From contig NZ_JAFLNM010000002.1 in the NCBI RefSeq assembly GCF_017313275.1, forward strand, positions 186,001-250,000: a stretch of DNA of 64,000 bases, in the 5' to 3' direction. Shown here piece by piece: positions 1-10,017 of this stretch. The stretch comes from Flagellimonas profundi. Its GTDB lineage: Bacteria > Bacteroidota > Bacteroidia > Flavobacteriales > Flavobacteriaceae. The position numbers and the translations under genes were made by a program. The notes under the pieces were generated by a model, which was not told the DNA's origin, did no database searches, and was given only the letters and a program-made list of their open reading frames with translations. The stretch's first letter is position 1. Each line of letters starts with the position of its first letter.

Positions 1-962
1 CTTTGCAAAAGGAGGACATCACTATATACAAATCATATTCCACTAATGTTCAAGGGAAACAGAATGTGGAAATATGGCCCAAGGTTTCGGGCTTTGTTCA
101 AAACATTTATGTGGAAGAAGGACAACAGGTAAAGAAAGGGCAGTTATTGTTCAAACTGGAAACGCAGACGCTTTCTCAAGATGCCCAAGCAGCCAAGGCT
201 GCGGTTAATGTTGCCCAAGTAGAAGTGAACAAACTAGTTCCGCTTGTCGAAAAAAACATTATCAGCGAAGTACAATTGGAAACTGCCAAAGCCCAATTGG
301 AACAGGCCAAAAGCAACTACAGTAGTATTAAGGCAAATATTGGATACTCCAACATTGTTAGCCCCGTAAATGGATACATTGGTGAGATTCCATATAAAGT
401 TGGGGCTTTGGTCAGCAGTACCATGGGCGAACCATTAACCGTGGTTTCAGATATAAGTGGTATCCGCGCCTATTTTTCAATGACCGAAAAGGAACTCTTG
501 GAAATGAAAAGTGAGATGACCGAAGATGGCTCAGCGGTTTCGGCAAAGAATGCACCCGAAGTGGAATTGGTAATGATCAATGGTGAAACCTATCCGCAAA
601 AAGGAAAAATCGCAATGGTGAACAACATCATCAACCCGACAACGGGAAGCGTAACCCTCAGGGCGGATTTTGACAATCCCAATTTATTATTGAGTTCGGG
701 AAGTACGGGAACCATTAAGGTTCCATCCACCTACAAAGATGTTTTTGTAATCCCGCAATTTATAACTGTGGATCTGCAAGGCACCAAAATGGTGTATTTG
801 CTGAATGATGATAACACTGTAAAAACACTTCCCTTGAGCATCGTGGCCCAAACTGATAAGGAATTCATTGTAGAGGAAGGTTTGCAGGAAGGGAGCACCA
901 TTGTTACCGAAGGGGTATCCAAACTGAAGGATGGACAGACCATCAATCCAGTAAAACAATAA
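1..962 (+). CDS. RND efflux periplasmic adaptor (MexA/AcrA type), 5'-truncated by window edge
   Basis: The membrane-fusion subunit of a tripartite drug/solute efflux pump, bridging the inner-membrane RND pump and the outer-membrane channel. The reading frame is open at the first base, and no signal peptide or lipobox is seen, so the true start lies upstream. Counting from base 3, a lipoyl-like half motif (VSGFVQNIYVEEGQQV) is at about residues 28-43, a long Ala/Gln/Glu-rich helical hairpin at 57-110, and the second lipoyl half (NIVSPVNGYIGEI) near 117-130, followed by beta-barrel and membrane-proximal domains. It is followed 32 bp later by the pump gene, so the two are surely co-transcribed. 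Substrate cannot be told from sequence. Confidence 0.93.
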   Translation, partial: LQKEDITIYKSYSTNVQGKQNVEIWPKVSGFVQNIYVEEGQQVKKGQLLFKLETQTLSQDAQAAKAAVNVAQVEVNKLVPLVEKNIISEVQLETAKAQLEQAKSNYSSIKANIGYSNIVSPVNGYIGEIPYKVGALVSSTMGEPLTVVSDISGIRAYFSMTEKELLEMKSEMTEDGSAVSAKNAPEVELVMINGETYPQKGKIAMVNNIINPTTGSVTLRADFDNPNLLLSSGSTGTIKVPSTYKDVFVIPQFITVDLQGTKMVYLLNDDNTVKTLPLSIVAQTDKEFIVEEGLQEGSTIVTEGVSKLKDGQTINPVKQ

Positions 963-994
963 TTGCCGTCAATCATTCATAGAACAACTTATAT

Positions 995-3900
995 ATGTTC
1001 CAAAAATTTATAGATCGTCCTGTACTCTCCACAGTAATATCCGTGATCATCGTGATTTTGGGTATTCTTGGGCTGAGTACATTGCCCGTAGAACAATATC
1101 CAGAAATTGCACCACCAACGGTACAGGTAAACGCCAATTATACCGGCGCCAATGCAGAAACAGTACTAAAAAGTGTGGTTATTCCGCTGGAAGAACAAAT
1201 TAACGGTGTGGAGGGCATGACCTACATGACCTCATCAGCCAGTAACGATGGTACGGCCAACATCAGTGTGTTCTTTGAACTTGGTGTTGATCCCGATATT
1301 GCAGCGGTAAACGTTCAGAACCGGGTGGCAAGGGCCAATAGCCTGTTGCCACAAGAAGTTATAAACACCGGGGTTACCACCCAGAAAGCACAGAACAGTG
1401 CTCTTTTGTACTTCTCCATTTTCTCCGAAAATGAGGATTATGATGCCACCTTTGTGGAAAACTATGCTAAAATCAACCTGGTTCCCCAATTACAACGAAT
1501 CAAAGGGGTTGGTAACGTAAATGTATTCGGCTCCAAGGATTATTCCATGCGTATCTGGATCTCTCCCGATAAAATGGCGGCCTATGACTTAGTCCCTGCG
1601 GATATTCAGGCAGCTCTACGGGAACAGAACAGGGAAGCTGCCACAGGTAAAATAGGGGAGAACGCTGATGGCATTTTTGAATATGTCATGAAATACAAAG
1701 GGCGTTTGTCCGAAGTAAAGGAATACGAGAACATTATTCTTAGGACTACGGATGATGGTGGTTTTCTCCGCCTAAAAGATGTAGCTGAAATCGAACTCGG
1801 AGCACTGAGCTATGTTAGGAAGAACTCTGGTATGGGAAACCCCGGTGTTGCTGTGGGTGTTTTCCAAACCTCTGGTTCCAATGCAAGGGATATCATCGAC
1901 GAGATTGAGACCATTTTGGAGGAATCAAAAGCAGATTTCCCAACAGGATTGGATTATGTAATTCCGTTCAACTCCAAAGATTTCCTGGATGCTTCCATAG
2001 ATCATGTGGTGCAAACCTTGATTGAGGCATTTATCCTGGTATTTATTGTGGTATTCCTTTTCCTTCAGGATTTCAGGTCCACTTTAATTCCGGCTATTGC
2101 AGTACCCGTGGCCATTGTAGGTACTTTTTTCTTCCTACAATTGTTCGGCTACTCCATCAATATGTTAACACTTTTCGCCATGATCTTGGCCATTGGTATT
2201 GTGGTAGATGATGCCATAGTGGTGGTCGAAGCTGTTCATGCCAAACTGGAGGATGGAGCCGATTCGGCAAAAACCGCCACCAAAAATGCAATGAGCGAAA
2301 TTTCGGGAGCCATTATCTCCATTACCTTGGTGATGTCAGCCGTATTTATTCCCGTTTCCTTTATTCAAGGTTCCTCGGGAGTATTCTACCAACAGTTTGG
2401 TATTACCTTGGCCGTAGCCATTTTGATCTCGGCAGTAAACGCTTTAACCTTGAGTCCCGCGTTAGCGGCATTGTTCTTAAAACCACATGACCATGAAAAA
2501 GGCAAAAAGTCAAATGTATTAGCGCGTTTCTTTAGGGCATTTAATACTGGTTTTACGGCAATCACCAATAAATACACGAATTCCATTGGCACTTTGGTGA
2601 AGCGTAAATGGATTACACTTGCCCTGCTATTGGGCTTTAGTGCATTGGCCATTTTCTTGTTCCGTTCCACGCCATCCGGTTTTGTGCCAGATGAGGATCG
2701 CGGGATGATCTTTGTAAATGTAAGCATGCCCCCGGGCACTACCATTGAAAAAACCGAGGAAACCATTATGAAATTGGATTCCATCTATGAGTCCATGGAT
2801 ATCATCGATGCAAGAATGAGCGTAGCGGGGTTTAGTTTATTGAGCCGTGTAAGTGCAGGGTCCTACGCATTCTCTATTATGAAATTGAAGGACTGGAGCG
2901 AGAGGGATACAGATTCCTTATCAGTGGACGCCACCATGCAACGATTGTACGGAATAACGGCAGGTTTCAATGATGCGGAAATCATCTACTTTACCCCACC
3001 GAGTATACAAGGGTTTGGTACGAGTTCTGGTTTTGAGGTACAGCTTCAGAGCAAAACTGGTGAAGATTGGAACAGTATCAACGATGTGAAGAATCAGTTT
3101 TTGGGAGCCTTAAATGCTAGGCCCGAAGTCCAATACGCCATTTCCCAGTTCGATCCAGGTTTCCCTCAGTACAACTTGGACATCGATATGGAAAAAGTGA
3201 AAATGGCCGGGCTGACAGCGACCGATATTTTTAATGCGCTCCAAGGTTATTACGGAGGTATTTATGCGACCGACTTCAATAAGTTTGGTAAGCAATACCG
3301 TGTAATGATTCAGGCTAAACCTGAAGACCGCGCCAATGAAAACTCTTTGAACCACATTTTTGTCAGGAACACCAATGGGGAATCTGTTGCGGTGAGCCAG
3401 TTTGTGGACCTTAAGAAAATATACGGGCCAGAATTGGTACAACGATTCAACCTGTTGAGTTCCGTAAAAATAACAGGAGTGCCAAATCCAGGCTACAGTA
3501 CGGGAGATGCCATTACGGCGATTGAGGAAGTGGCCGCGCAGGTATTGCCGAACTCCTATACCTACGATTATTCCGGGTTGACAAGGGAAGAAAGCAACGC
3601 AGGTTCGCAGACCATACTCATTTTTATTTTGAGCTTGGTATTCGTTTACTTCCTGTTGAGTGCACAATATGAAAGTTATATTCTTCCTCTTTCCATATTG
3701 TTGTCTTTACCCTTTGGTATCGCAGGAGCTATTCTTTTTATCAATGTAGCTGGTTTGCAGAACAACATTTACTTCCAGATTGCCTTGATCATGTTGATTG
3801 GTCTGTTGGCCAAAAATGCCATTTTGATTGTGGAGTTTGCATTACAACGTAGACGAGCAGGCTTATCGTTGTTTGATGCAGCTGCGGATGGTGCTCGTGC

Positions 3901-4141
3901 GAGGCTCCGTCCCATTTTAATGACATCCTTTGCATTCATATTTGGTCTGTTGCCATTGGCGCTTTCTTCTGGGATAGGTGCCATCGGAAACCGTTCCATC
4001 GGCGTGAGTGCGGTGGGCGGAATGCTAGTGGGAACCATCTTGGGTGTATTTATTATTCCCGTGCTTTTTGTGGTGTTCCAGGCATTGCAGGAACGCATTT
4101 CCGGTAAGCCCGAAAAACTTCAACATATTGACAATGCCTAA
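995..4141 (+). CDS. RND efflux pump permease (AcrB/MexB, HAE1 family)
   Basis: Inner-membrane proton-driven export pump, 1048 aa, the normal length for HAE1 proteins. The N-terminus MFQKFIDRPVLSTVISVIIV is the typical start of the family. The proton-relay pair of aspartates lies in TM4 (AIGIVVDDAIVVVEAVH, near residue 405) and the TM10 lysine in GLLAKNAILIVEFALQ (near residue 940). Two large periplasmic porter/docking loops separate the 12 expected membrane segments. Gene order adaptor-pump-outer-membrane factor is the classical tripartite operon. Substrate is unknown; multidrug or lipid export are both possible. Confidence 0.96.
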   Translation: MFQKFIDRPVLSTVISVIIVILGILGLSTLPVEQYPEIAPPTVQVNANYTGANAETVLKSVVIPLEEQINGVEGMTYMTSSASNDGTANISVFFELGVDPDIAAVNVQNRVARANSLLPQEVINTGVTTQKAQNSALLYFSIFSENEDYDATFVENYAKINLVPQLQRIKGVGNVNVFGSKDYSMRIWISPDKMAAYDLVPADIQAALREQNREAATGKIGENADGIFEYVMKYKGRLSEVKEYENIILRTTDDGGFLRLKDVAEIELGALSYVRKNSGMGNPGVAVGVFQTSGSNARDIIDEIETILEESKADFPTGLDYVIPFNSKDFLDASIDHVVQTLIEAFILVFIVVFLFLQDFRSTLIPAIAVPVAIVGTFFFLQLFGYSINMLTLFAMILAIGIVVDDAIVVVEAVHAKLEDGADSAKTATKNAMSEISGAIISITLVMSAVFIPVSFIQGSSGVFYQQFGITLAVAILISAVNALTLSPALAALFLKPHDHEKGKKSNVLARFFRAFNTGFTAITNKYTNSIGTLVKRKWITLALLLGFSALAIFLFRSTPSGFVPDEDRGMIFVNVSMPPGTTIEKTEETIMKLDSIYESMDIIDARMSVAGFSLLSRVSAGSYAFSIMKLKDWSERDTDSLSVDATMQRLYGITAGFNDAEIIYFTPPSIQGFGTSSGFEVQLQSKTGEDWNSINDVKNQFLGALNARPEVQYAISQFDPGFPQYNLDIDMEKVKMAGLTATDIFNALQGYYGGIYATDFNKFGKQYRVMIQAKPEDRANENSLNHIFVRNTNGESVAVSQFVDLKKIYGPELVQRFNLLSSVKITGVPNPGYSTGDAITAIEEVAAQVLPNSYTYDYSGLTREESNAGSQTILIFILSLVFVYFLLSAQYESYILPLSILLSLPFGIAGAILFINVAGLQNNIYFQIALIMLIGLLAKNAILIVEFALQRRRAGLSLFDAAADGARARLRPILMTSFAFIFGLLPLALSSGIGAIGNRSIGVSAVGGMLVGTILGVFIIPVLFVVFQALQERISGKPEKLQHIDNA

Positions 4142-4172
4142 TTATCCTTTGATCGAACAACGTATATCATCC

Positions 4173-5573
4173 ATGAAAATAAAATCCACATATAAACTGC
4201 TCTTGGTACTTACAGCGCCACTGTTGTTGCAATCTTGTTTTGTGGCCAAAAACTACTCAAGACCGGAAGTAGAGACAGAAAATCTATACCGGACCGACAA
4301 TTTGCCGCAAGACAGCGTATCCATGGCCGATGTATCTTGGAGGGACCTATTCAACGACGAACAACTAAAGTCCTACATTGAGCAAGGTCTGGAGAACAAC
4401 ATAGACATCCGGATTGCGCTACAAAATGTTGTGGCCGCCGAAGCATATGTAAAACAAGGTAAGGCCAGTTACTACCCGACTCTTTCGGGCACGGCCAGTT
4501 TCACAAGGACCAAAAACTCTCGAAACAGTCAGTTTGGTAGCTTTTTTACCAGTGCCCTGGAACAATATGAATTGTCCGGAAGCCTATCGTGGGAAGCAGA
4601 TGTTTGGGGCAAGATCAGAAGTAATAAGCGCGCCTTTAGTGCTTCATATTTGCAGAGTGTTTCGGCACATCAAGCGGTAAAAACCAACTTGATCGCCAAC
4701 ATTGCCTCTACCTACTATCAATTGTTGGCTTTGGACAAACAGTTAGAGGTATCCAAACAAACCTTGGAATCCAGAAAACATAGTTTGGAGACCACCATAG
4801 CACTAAAAGACGCTGGCCAGGTTACCGAAGTCGCCGTAAAACAAACAGAAGCCCAAGTGCATACCACGGAAATTATCGTAATCGACCTTGAGAACAACAT
4901 TAAGCTGTTGGAAAATGCTTTTAGTATTCTATTGGGTGAAGCACCACAAAAAATTCAACGAGGAAGTTTGGACAATCAGGCCATTGACACTGAATTGCGC
5001 ACAGGTGTTCCTTATTTGTTGTTGGCGAACCGGCCAGATGTGATGCAAGCAGAATATGGTCTTATCAATGCTTTTGAATTAACCAACGTCGCCAAAAGCA
5101 GTTTGTACCCTTCATTGAGGTTGTCGGCAGCAGGAGGCTTTCAAAGTTTGGAACTGGAGAATTGGTTGGACGCAAGCTCACTCTTTTCCAATTTAGTGGG
5201 ATCCTTGACACAACCCATTTTTAACGGAAGACAGCTTCGTACACAAATGGAAGTGGCCAAAGCCCAGCAACAACAAGCTTTGTTAAACTACAAGCAAGCC
5301 TTGCTCACCGCCGGCAGGGAAGTAAGTGATGCGCTTTACACCTATGATGCCGAAACCCAGAAGTTGGAGGCCCGTTCCAAAGAACTTAAAGCATATGCCA
5401 CAGCAGAGGAATATTCAGAAGAATTACTGAACAATGGCTTGGCGAACTATTTGGAAGTGCTGACCGCTCGACAGAATGCACTGAATTCCGAACTGAACTA
5501 TGTAGATTCCCAATACGCGCAACTGAGTGCCATTATAGAATTGTATAGAGCATTGGGCGGAGGCTGGAAGTAA
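4173..5573 (+). CDS. TolC/NodT-type outer-membrane efflux lipoprotein
   Basis: Outer-membrane channel partner of the preceding pump, 466 aa. The ATG at 4173 is chosen because it begins a lipoprotein signal peptide (MKIKSTYKLLLVLTAPLLLQ) with Cys22 after LLQS, and because it starts 31 bp after the pump stop. The open frame continues upstream into the pump gene but without a signal. Two repeats of long coiled coils (for example QALLNYKQALLTAGREVSDA near the C-terminus) are the OEP repeats of the NodT family. The stop is followed after only 4 bp by a TetR gene. Confidence 0.94.
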   Translation: MKIKSTYKLLLVLTAPLLLQSCFVAKNYSRPEVETENLYRTDNLPQDSVSMADVSWRDLFNDEQLKSYIEQGLENNIDIRIALQNVVAAEAYVKQGKASYYPTLSGTASFTRTKNSRNSQFGSFFTSALEQYELSGSLSWEADVWGKIRSNKRAFSASYLQSVSAHQAVKTNLIANIASTYYQLLALDKQLEVSKQTLESRKHSLETTIALKDAGQVTEVAVKQTEAQVHTTEIIVIDLENNIKLLENAFSILLGEAPQKIQRGSLDNQAIDTELRTGVPYLLLANRPDVMQAEYGLINAFELTNVAKSSLYPSLRLSAAGGFQSLELENWLDASSLFSNLVGSLTQPIFNGRQLRTQMEVAKAQQQQALLNYKQALLTAGREVSDALYTYDAETQKLEARSKELKAYATAEEYSEELLNNGLANYLEVLTARQNALNSELNYVDSQYAQLSAIIELYRALGGGWK

Positions 5574-5577
5574 AAAA

Positions 5578-6186
5578 ATGGCAGAGGATAAAAACGATAT
5601 ATTGGCCTATGCCATAGAAAACTTCACCAAATTTGGAAGCAAGCGGTTCTCTATGGACGAATTGGCGAAAAACCTCGGTATTTCCAAAAAAACACTCTAC
5701 AAGCATTTTAGTAGCAAAGAAGAATTGGTCAAGGAAAGTTTGACCCATTATCTTGGTAAGATTAAAAGCAATATTGACGATTACATGCTCATCAATCACA
5801 ATGAAGAGCAGCCGCTTACCACAATAATATATATTTACAAGCAGGGGTTGATCACTTTTCAGGAGATCAACCCCTCCTTTCTTCATGGACTCAACAAATA
5901 TTACCCCAACGCCTATAAAGTTTATTCCCAGCTAAAAAATGACATTGTTTGGGATATTGTATGTCCACTATTAAAAAAAGCACAAGGCTTGGGACAAGTA
6001 AGAAAAAATGTAAAAGTGGAGCTGGTTTGTTCACTTTTTTTGGCCAGAATGGAAGAAACCGTGTATTCAAAGGCCAATTTATTCCGAGAATACAGTATTC
6101 ACGAACTGCTAGACCATATCATTATCAATAACCTAAGGGGCATTCTCACTTTGGAATATCTTAAAAAAAGCCCCCTTAAATGGTAG
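5578..6186 (+). CDS. TetR/AcrR-family regulator of the efflux operon
   Basis: 202-aa DNA-binding repressor. The N-terminal helix-turn-helix is clear at about residues 23-50 (RFSMDELAKNLGISKKTLYK, then HFSSKEELV); the C-terminal ligand domain is divergent. The start ATG lies 4 bp after the outer-membrane factor stop, so it is the last gene of the pump operon rather than a divergent upstream regulator. Autoregulation of the operon is inferred from position; the operon promoter is outside the window, so no operator could be inspected. Confidence 0.92.
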   Translation: MAEDKNDILAYAIENFTKFGSKRFSMDELAKNLGISKKTLYKHFSSKEELVKESLTHYLGKIKSNIDDYMLINHNEEQPLTTIIYIYKQGLITFQEINPSFLHGLNKYYPNAYKVYSQLKNDIVWDIVCPLLKKAQGLGQVRKNVKVELVCSLFLARMEETVYSKANLFREYSIHELLDHIIINNLRGILTLEYLKKSPLKW

Positions 6187-6323
6187 TCCCAACTAACAAT
6201 TTTCTAAAGAAACCCCTTCAATTTTAATAAATTCTTTTATAAACACCTGATTTTTACGTTTTTAGTGTTGTTTTTAGCAAAATGATCACGTAGTTTTAAT
6301 TTCTTCTAAAAACTAATAAACCA

Positions 6324-7523
6324 ATGGGAACTAAAACTAACATCAACAGACGTGATTGGATCAGAAAAAGTATGCTCACCGCAGGTGGTGCAATGGCACT
6401 GCCTTATATCGGATTAGCCGAAAAACCAAAGGCTCCATTAACCTTGGATTCCCAAGGAAATGCAGTTTACAGTCCGTTCTTTAAGGAATACTTGCCAAAA
6501 CCTGAAGACGCACTTCCAGAATTGGCAGCAAAATTGAATGCCAACGAAAACCCATACGGTCCTTCACCTATGGCCTTAGAGGCTTTCAAAAATTCAGCTG
6601 CTGGAGGAAACAGATATGCATGGAAAGAGTTGTTTCAACTGGTAGATAAAATTGCAGATTTTGAAGGCGTTGAGAGTAAAAACGTAATGATGGGACCCGG
6701 TTCTTCCGATTTATTGGAAAAAACGGCCATGGTCTTCTTTATGAACGGTGGCAATGTGGTTTCCGCAGACCCAGCTTATATGTCACTTATACAAGTGGCC
6801 GAATCCGTTGGTGCAACTTGGAAACCTGTTCCATTGAAAGATGATTGGTCGCACGACCTTAAAGCTATGGAAGAAGCCATTGATGATGAAACCAAATTGG
6901 TTTATATATGTAACCCCAACAACCCAACGGGCTCTATGACCGATCACGAAGAATTGGTCGACTTCTGCTCCAGAGTTTCAGAAAAAGTTCCGGTATTTGT
7001 AGACGAAGCCTATTTATGGTTCTTGGACGAAGGAGCCAAAAAGAGTATGGTTTCCTTGGTAAATGAAGGCAAAGATGTAATCATTGCGAGAACCTTCTCC
7101 AAAATTCACGGTATGGCCGGACTTCGTGTCGGTTATATTGTTGCCCTCGAAGAGACTTTGGGAAGACTACAAAAAATTACACGTGGCGGTATGGGAATTA
7201 CCTTGCCATCGGTTTACGCTGCTATAGCTGCTATGGATGATGATGCTTTCATTGAAAAATCACGTAACCTAAATGCCGAGTGCAGGGAATACGTGTATAA
7301 CAGCCTAGAGAAAATGGGTATAACGTCTTATGTGCCCTCTTCAACAAGTTTTATCATATTCCCTATCGAAATGGAGGGTAGAGCATTTTTAGAGCAAATG
7401 ACTGAGTTAAAGGTGGGGGTTCGTGCTTTCCAGTTTATGGACCAAAACTGGTGCCGTGTCAGTATGGGAACCATGGACGAAATGAAAACATTTACCGCCG
7501 CACTCAATAAAGTGTTGGTATAG
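6324..7523 (+). CDS. Tat-exported PLP aminotransferase (HisC-like, class I/II)
   Basis: 399-aa fold-type I aminotransferase resembling histidinol-phosphate aminotransferases. Motifs: NANENPYGPSP, the cofactor segment YICNPNNPTGS, the aspartate in VDEAY, and Schiff-base lysine K260 in ARTFSKIHGMAGLRVGY. Unusually it starts with a twin-arginine signal: R9-R10 in NRRDWIRKS followed by an apolar stretch MLTAGGAMALPYIGLA. This predicts export of the folded, cofactor-loaded enzyme to the periplasm, so it is unlikely to be the biosynthetic HisC. The stop overlaps the GTG of the next gene (TAGTG), indicating translational coupling to a permease. Confidence 0.88.
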   Translation: MGTKTNINRRDWIRKSMLTAGGAMALPYIGLAEKPKAPLTLDSQGNAVYSPFFKEYLPKPEDALPELAAKLNANENPYGPSPMALEAFKNSAAGGNRYAWKELFQLVDKIADFEGVESKNVMMGPGSSDLLEKTAMVFFMNGGNVVSADPAYMSLIQVAESVGATWKPVPLKDDWSHDLKAMEEAIDDETKLVYICNPNNPTGSMTDHEELVDFCSRVSEKVPVFVDEAYLWFLDEGAKKSMVSLVNEGKDVIIARTFSKIHGMAGLRVGYIVALEETLGRLQKITRGGMGITLPSVYAAIAAMDDDAFIEKSRNLNAECREYVYNSLEKMGITSYVPSSTSFIIFPIEMEGRAFLEQMTELKVGVRAFQFMDQNWCRVSMGTMDEMKTFTAALNKVLV

Positions 7524-8662
7524 TGGATGTAGGTATTCAAAAAACCATTGTATTTCTTTTTTTCATCTTCATTGGAATTTTACTCAAAGTAAAGTTTAAG
7601 TCCAAGGAGGAGATTACTGGAATAAAAAAGGTGATTCTAAACCTAGCATTGCCAGCAACCATATTTATTGCGCTGCTCGGCATAAAGGTGGAATTGCACC
7701 TGTTGATATTGCCCTTTTTGGCCCTTGGGCTTAACCTATTATTGTTTTTTGCCATGCCCTTTATATTGCCCCTTATGGGTATTGGCAAAGGAACCTCGGA
7801 GTATAGAACGGCCAAATTGTTGGTGCCTTCATTGGCACCCGGTCTGTCTTCATTTCCATTTATATTGGAATTTTTAGGGGAAGACTTTCTGGCCAAAGCT
7901 GCTATGTCGGATTTAGGAAACAAAGTTTTTGTGCTCTTCTTTTTATACTTAGTGGCCATGAACTGGCATTATAGCCTACAATCCAACGAAAAGAAAAATG
8001 GTGGAACCAAGTTAAAGCCCTTGATCAAGGCCATGGTTTCTGAGCCTGTAAATGTATTTATTGGCGCAGCTTTGGTGTTGTTGGCCCTAGGTCTTAGCAT
8101 GGATTCGCTTCCATTTTTTATGAGCGAAACCTTGGAGAAACTAAGTTTGATCATGACGCCTTTGGTGCTCTTATTTATAGGATTGGCCGTAAAAATCAAA
8201 AGGAAACAGTTCTTCCAGATTTTTTCTTTGCTGTGTACCCGTGCAGCGTTGGTATTACTGATTTCAGGCATTTTTGTTACCGTTGCAGGTGTCGAGGCCC
8301 GAAATGAAATATTGCTCACGATGGCCTTTGGCCTAAGTGCATGTAGTTTTTGGCCGTACGCTCATATAGCAGCGGTAGATAGTATGGAAATGGACAAAAA
8401 ATCCAAGAAGAGAACATTTAGCAGTGATTTTGGCGTGGCTATACTGGCTCTTTCGTTCCCATTGTCCACCATGTTGATATTAGCAACACTCAATAGCGGT
8501 TCTTTCTTTGTAAATCCGTTACATATTTTCTTGATAGCAGTTGTGCTCTTGGCAGTTGGGTTTGCTATTCCTTTGATCAGTGGGGTCAGCAAAAAAAAGT
8601 GGTCGGAGCAAAAATTGACCCCTCATGAAATAAATTCTGCTGCTGCGGAAAAAGCTGCCTAG
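7523..8662 (+). CDS. AEC-type (auxin efflux carrier family) permease
   Basis: 379-aa polytopic membrane protein with about 10 hydrophobic segments in two halves separated by a charged loop near residue 155 (SNEKKNGGTKLK). The N-terminal pattern (LKVKFKSKEEITGIKKVILN followed by LALPATIF) resembles AEC transporters, where a proline-containing segment forms the crossover. It starts with GTG sharing one base with the stop of the exported aminotransferase gene. AEC proteins move carboxylates or amino-acid-like anions; a substrate related to the neighbouring amino-acid enzymes is an inference. Confidence 0.72.
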   Translation: MDVGIQKTIVFLFFIFIGILLKVKFKSKEEITGIKKVILNLALPATIFIALLGIKVELHLLILPFLALGLNLLLFFAMPFILPLMGIGKGTSEYRTAKLLVPSLAPGLSSFPFILEFLGEDFLAKAAMSDLGNKVFVLFFLYLVAMNWHYSLQSNEKKNGGTKLKPLIKAMVSEPVNVFIGAALVLLALGLSMDSLPFFMSETLEKLSLIMTPLVLLFIGLAVKIKRKQFFQIFSLLCTRAALVLLISGIFVTVAGVEARNEILLTMAFGLSACSFWPYAHIAAVDSMEMDKKSKKRTFSSDFGVAILALSFPLSTMLILATLNSGSFFVNPLHIFLIAVVLLAVGFAIPLISGVSKKKWSEQKLTPHEINSAAAEKAA

Positions 8663-8716
8663 CATTCGTAAGAAAAGTTAGTTCAAAATCCCTATTTTTA
8701 AGGAAACTAGGTAATC

Positions 8717-10012
8717 ATGAAACAATCGCTCAACATCGTTCTTTTCATATTTTTTATTGGAAGCCTATCGGCCCAACAAGCCAACCTTCAGGTAAATCAA
8801 TCCCGTCTTGAAGACAGGATATTTGACCTTGCCGAATTCGGCCTACAAGAGAACGGAGAAACAGAGCGGGTCGCTTTTAGCGATGCAGATATCGACGCTC
8901 GAAACTGGGTCATCAAAACACTTAAGGGTTTTGGCATGGAAGTAAAGGTCGATGCCGCAGGAAACATTATCGGAACCAGAAAGGGAACCGATGCCACCAA
9001 AAAACCTATTGCTTTTGGCTCCCATATTGACCGCGTTCCCAATGGCGGAAATTATGATGGCTGCGTAGGTTCCATGGCTGCTTTGGAAGTTATTGAAACC
9101 CTGAACGAGAACAACATAAAAACGAATCACCCCTTGGAAGTTATTGTTTTCCCGAACGAAGAAGGTGGTGTTATGGGAAGTAGGGCCATGGCAGGAAATT
9201 TAGGCAGATCGGCACTTGGTGTGGTCAATTCCACTGGTTACTCCATGGGTGAAGGGATCATGAGAATTGGTGGAGATACTACAAAGCTCAAAGAAGCCAA
9301 ACGAGAAAAAGGCAGCTTAGCCGCGTTCTTGGAACTTCATATTGAACAGGGTGGCAAACTTGAAAAAGAAAACCTGGACATCGGCATTGTAGAAGGCATT
9401 GTTGGCCTTAATTGGTGGGATGTTGTATTCACGGGATTTGCCAACCATGCAGGAACCACTCCAATGGACGCCAGACAAGATGCACTATTGGCCGCTGCCA
9501 AATATATCGTAGCAGTAAACGAGATTACCAATAGTTTCGAAGGAACCCAGGTAGGCACCGTAGGGCGAATCAAGGCAGAGCCAGGAGCACCCAACGTAAT
9601 ACCAGGAAAGGTAACCGCCAGTCTGGAAATCCGTGACCTCTCTTCAGAAGTGATTCAAAAAGTATATCATGCTATTAAACAAAAAACAGAGGAGATAGCC
9701 GAAGCCTCCAACGTGTCGGTAGAATTCTTGCCATTGGACACCACTGCGGAACCAGCCTTAACGGATACCAGTATCCAAAAAGAAATAGAATCTTCCGCTA
9801 AATCCTTAGGGCTAAGCTATCAATATATGCCAAGTGGTGCAGGCCATGATACACAGGATATATCAAGATTTGCCCCGGTGGGGATGATTTTTGTCCCGAG
9901 CAAAGAAGGAATCAGTCACTCGCCCAAAGAATTTACATCCGCAGAAGATATGGCCAATGGTGCCAATGTGCTATTGAAAACGGTATTGGCGCTCGATAAA
10001 AAACTGGATTGA
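8717..10012 (+). CDS. Exported M20-family amidohydrolase (allantoate/N-carbamoyl amino acid hydrolase type)
   Basis: 431-aa zinc hydrolase of the Zn-dependent amidase branch (AllC/HyuC-like), splitting N-carbamoyl or ureido amino acids. A Sec signal (MKQSLNIVLFIFFIGSLSAQ) marks it as periplasmic. Metal and catalytic motifs are present: GSHIDRVPNGGNYDG, the Glu pair in FPNEEGGVMGSRAM, ELHIEQG, the dimerisation-domain GFANHAGTTPMDAR, and the last metal histidine in GISHSPKEF. It starts 54 bp after the permease. With the exported aminotransferase it suggests extracytoplasmic processing of a modified amino acid, which is inferred from context only. Confidence 0.87.
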   Translation: MKQSLNIVLFIFFIGSLSAQQANLQVNQSRLEDRIFDLAEFGLQENGETERVAFSDADIDARNWVIKTLKGFGMEVKVDAAGNIIGTRKGTDATKKPIAFGSHIDRVPNGGNYDGCVGSMAALEVIETLNENNIKTNHPLEVIVFPNEEGGVMGSRAMAGNLGRSALGVVNSTGYSMGEGIMRIGGDTTKLKEAKREKGSLAAFLELHIEQGGKLEKENLDIGIVEGIVGLNWWDVVFTGFANHAGTTPMDARQDALLAAAKYIVAVNEITNSFEGTQVGTVGRIKAEPGAPNVIPGKVTASLEIRDLSSEVIQKVYHAIKQKTEEIAEASNVSVEFLPLDTTAEPALTDTSIQKEIESSAKSLGLSYQYMPSGAGHDTQDISRFAPVGMIFVPSKEGISHSPKEFTSAEDMANGANVLLKTVLALDKKLD

Positions 10013-10017
10013 TATTT

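Noticed and set aside
4044..4172. N-terminal extension of the outer-membrane efflux gene inside the pump gene
   Set aside because: The lipoprotein signal begins at ATG 4173; the upstream codons are the pump gene in another frame.
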